A stretch of 33,458 nucleotides of DNA, from NCBI RefSeq assembly GCF_016901035.1, contig NZ_JAFEUF010000059.1:1-33458 (forward strand), read 5' to 3'. The notes under the pieces were generated by a model. That model saw only the letters and a list, made by a program, of their open reading frames with translations. It was not told where the DNA came from and did not search any database. This DNA comes from Streptomyces durocortorensis. GTDB lineage: Bacteria; Actinomycetota; Actinomycetes; Streptomycetales; Streptomycetaceae. Position numbers and translations under genes: made by a program. Shown here one piece after another: positions 31,423-33,458 of the stretch (position 1 is its first letter; the number at the start of each line of letters is the position of its first letter).

Positions 31423-32532
31423 GTGGCCACGTCTCTCGACCGCATACCCGCCAAGCCGGCGCGCCCCTCGCGCGTCGGCACCGGCCCGGCTCCACCTCGC
31501 CGCGTACCCCTGCCGCTCCTCCTCGCCGCCCTCTGCCTCGCCCTGCCCGTCTCGCTCGTCTGCGGAGCGGCACTCGGGGCGTCGGGGATCTCCTGGGCGG
31601 AGGTCCTGCGCTACCTCTGGGCGGGGCTGACCGGCGGAGCCATCCGCGCCGACGAGGTCCCGGCCTACACCATCGTCTGGGAACTGCGCCTGCCACGCGC
31701 CGTACTGGCCGCCGTCGTCGGGGCGGGCCTGTCGGCCATCGGCGTCGCCGTCCAGGCCATGGTGCGCAACGCGCTCGCCGACCCGTTCGTGCTGGGCATC
31801 TCCTCGGGTGCGGCGGTCGGCGCCAACGCCGTGCTCATCTTCGGGGCCCTGGGAGCGCTCGGCATCTGGGCCCTGTCCACGGCGGCGTTCCTCTCCGCGC
31901 TCCTCGCCATGCTCCTCGTGTACGCGGTCGCCCGCACCGAACGCGGACTGACCCCGCTCCGGCTCGTCCTGACGGGGACCGCGATGTACTACGGCTTCTC
32001 CGCCGTCACCACCTTCATGGTGTTCGCGGCCGAGCGCGGGGAAGCGGCCCGCTCCGCGATGATGTGGCTCCTCGGCAGCCTGAGCGGGGCCAACTGGGCC
32101 GCCGTGCCGATCGCCGCCGGAGCGGTGCTCGGCGGACTCGCCCACCTCGGCTGGTCGGCGCGGCGCCTGAACGCCCTCGCCATGGGCGACGAGACCGCCG
32201 CCGCACTCGGGGTCGATCCCGGGAGACTGCGCAAGGAACTCTTCCTCGTCTCCGCCGCCGTCACCGGGGCGGTCGTCGCGGTCAGCGGAGCGATCGGTTT
32301 CGTCGGCCTGATGGTTCCGCACGCCGTACGGATGCTCGTCGGCGCGGACCACCGCAGACTCCTGGCCGTCGCACCGCTCGCGGGAGCCGTCCTGCTGATC
32401 TGGGTCGACATCCTCTCGCGCCTGGTGCTGGCGCCGGCCGAACTGCCGGTGGGCGTTCTCACCGCGGTCATCGGCGTTCCCTGCTTCATCCTCCTCATGC
32501 GCCGGCGCTCCTACTCCTTCGGAGGCATCTGA
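31423..32532 (+). CDS. BtuC-like FecCD-family ABC permease (cobalamin uptake)
   Basis: Membrane permease of a cobalamin-type ABC importer (369 residues from GTG 31423). About ten hydrophobic segments follow a short basic N-terminus. FecCD hallmarks are present: RLPRAVLAAVVGAGLS, NALADPFVLGISSGAAVG, and GFVGLMVPHAVRML, the loop that contacts the ATPase. The B12 riboswitch in front points to cobalamin or cobinamide rather than a siderophore. The frame is open back to a GTG at 31330, but the extra 31 residues would overlap the palindromic leader, so the shorter form is preferred; the ribosome site is weak either way. The stop shares its A with the ATG of the ATPase gene (TGATG). No BtuF-type binding protein is encoded in view. 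Confidence 0.9.
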   Translation: MATSLDRIPAKPARPSRVGTGPAPPRRVPLPLLLAALCLALPVSLVCGAALGASGISWAEVLRYLWAGLTGGAIRADEVPAYTIVWELRLPRAVLAAVVGAGLSAIGVAVQAMVRNALADPFVLGISSGAAVGANAVLIFGALGALGIWALSTAAFLSALLAMLLVYAVARTERGLTPLRLVLTGTAMYYGFSAVTTFMVFAAERGEAARSAMMWLLGSLSGANWAAVPIAAGAVLGGLAHLGWSARRLNALAMGDETAAALGVDPGRLRKELFLVSAAVTGAVVAVSGAIGFVGLMVPHAVRMLVGADHRRLLAVAPLAGAVLLIWVDILSRLVLAPAELPVGVLTAVIGVPCFILLMRRRSYSFGGI

Positions 32533-33314
32533 TGCGGATCGACATCGAAGCGCTCAGCGTCGACATCGCCGGCGCACGCCTGGTGGACGAGGTCACCCTG
32601 GGCGCGGCCGACGGACAGCTCGTCGGCCTGGTCGGCCCCAACGGCAGTGGGAAATCCACCCTGCTGCGCTGCGTCTACCGCGCTCTGCGCCCGTCCGCCG
32701 GAGCCGTCAGGATCGGCGGCGAGGACCTCCACACCCTCTCCACCCGGGCAGGCGCCCGCCTGCTGGCCGCGCTTCCGCAGGACGCGGCCGCCGAATTCGA
32801 CTTCACCGTCGCCGAGATCGTCGCCATGGGGCGCCTGCCGCACCAGGGGCCGGTGGCCCGGACGACCGACGAGGACCGCCGCCTCTGCGACGAGGCCCTG
32901 GAAGGGGTCGGGGCGGGGCACCTGGCCGAACGCGGATTCCTCACGCTCTCCGGCGGTGAGCGGCAGCGCGTCCTGATCGCCCGCGCGCTCGCCCAGCAGC
33001 CCCGGGTCCTGGTGCTCGACGAGCCCACCAACCACCTGGACATCGCCCACCAGCTCGAAGTCCTCGCCCTGGTCCGCGGCAGCGGCCTCACCGTGCTGAC
33101 CGCGCTGCACGACCTGAACCTGGCAGCCCTGCACTGCGACCTCGTCCACGTCATCGACAGCGGCCGGATCGTCGCCTCCGGGCCCCCGCACGACGTCCTG
33201 ACCCCCGCGCTGCTGGCCGACGTCTTCGGCGTACGGGCGCACCGCGTCGCGCACCCCGAGACCGGTGCGCTCCAACTGCTCTTCGACCTTCTCCCTGCCC
33301 GCCCCGCTCTCTGA
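32532..33314 (+). CDS. BtuD-like ABC transporter ATP-binding protein
   Basis: ATPase subunit of the cobalamin importer (260 residues). Walker A GPNGSGKST at 35-43, Q-loop Gln83, signature LSGGERQ at 139-145, Walker B VLVLDEP with Asp163 and Glu164, D-loop NHLD, and switch His193 (LHD). It is of normal length for the FecE/BtuD family and complete. GGAGG (32521-32525) lies 6 nt before the ATG, which overlaps the permease stop, so the two subunits are made together under the riboswitch. The 144 nt after the stop contain no recognisable gene or clear terminator before the window ends. Confidence 0.93.
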   Translation: MRIDIEALSVDIAGARLVDEVTLGAADGQLVGLVGPNGSGKSTLLRCVYRALRPSAGAVRIGGEDLHTLSTRAGARLLAALPQDAAAEFDFTVAEIVAMGRLPHQGPVARTTDEDRRLCDEALEGVGAGHLAERGFLTLSGGERQRVLIARALAQQPRVLVLDEPTNHLDIAHQLEVLALVRGSGLTVLTALHDLNLAALHCDLVHVIDSGRIVASGPPHDVLTPALLADVFGVRAHRVAHPETGALQLLFDLLPARPAL

Positions 33315-33458
33315 GGAGCGTAGGCCCCCAGTCCCCACGCCCTGCGGCCCGCCCGCCCCCCCCGCCCCGCCGCCCGCCCCCAGGGCCGCTGGCTCATGGG
33401 TACGGGCGTGGCATCCGCGACGTACCCCGTCCTCGTCTCCCGGTCCACCGCGAGCGCC

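Noticed and set aside
33396..33458. Possible start of a further gene (ATG at 33396, reading MGTGVASATYPVLVS)
   Set aside because: There is no ribosome site and only 21 codons before the window ends, so it cannot be supported.

Overview
The window is very GC-rich, uses GTG starts freely and has many tightly coupled genes. Its families (cobalamin-riboswitch FecCD transporter, variant leucine-rich repeat protein, small P-loop kinase, MoxR/vWA operon) point to an actinomycete, most likely Streptomyces. This placement is inference from composition and gene content. I see no rRNA, tRNA, CRISPR array or insertion sequence.

Region 1 (1-7545) is a catabolic locus. Two carbohydrate ABC permeases, a D-2-hydroxyacid dehydrogenase and a phosphodiesterase-HAD phosphatase fusion run on the + strand. 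A class II sugar-bisphosphate aldolase and a double-SIS sugar isomerase run on the - strand from a good promoter at 6580-6609, which is overlapped by an inverted-repeat operator. A short-chain dehydrogenase diverges from them. The solute-binding protein expected before the permeases would lie left of the window. Together the genes suggest uptake and breakdown of a phosphorylated or amino sugar.

Region 2 (7564-14991, - strand) is a five-gene run: SWIM-type zinc protein, an unrecognised protein, a vWA protein, a MoxR-type AAA+ ATPase and a DUF5682-like protein. Three of the four junctions overlap by 1-4 nt. It resembles the E. coli yehL/yehP/yehQ type of locus. A strong hairpin at 7564-7601 closes it.

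Region 3 (15040-27750, - strand) is one 4,236-residue megasynthase that is a complete lipopeptide-type line in one gene: FAAL-ACP-KS-AT-KR-ACP-C-A-PCP-C-terminal reductase. The terminal domain is not the usual NRPS thioester reductase. It resembles cyanobacterial acyl-ACP reductase (AAR), with the TTG(N/H)-type motif, the Rossmann glycine motif and a cysteine aligned with the AAR nucleophile. This is the most novel feature seen. The inferred product is a 3-hydroxyacyl amino-acid aldehyde or something derived from one. The gene ends 48 nt before the SWIM/MoxR run, on the same strand.

Region 4 (27763-29609) holds a probably leaderless small kinase gene, a convergent terminator, an IsdG-like monooxygenase, and a scar with remnants of a histidine kinase and an endonuclease/exonuclease/phosphatase-family protein.

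Region 5 (29610-33314) has a variant leucine-rich repeat protein with an internal cysteine cluster, then a cobalamin riboswitch controlling a BtuC-like permease and BtuD-like ATPase, with no binding-protein gene in view.
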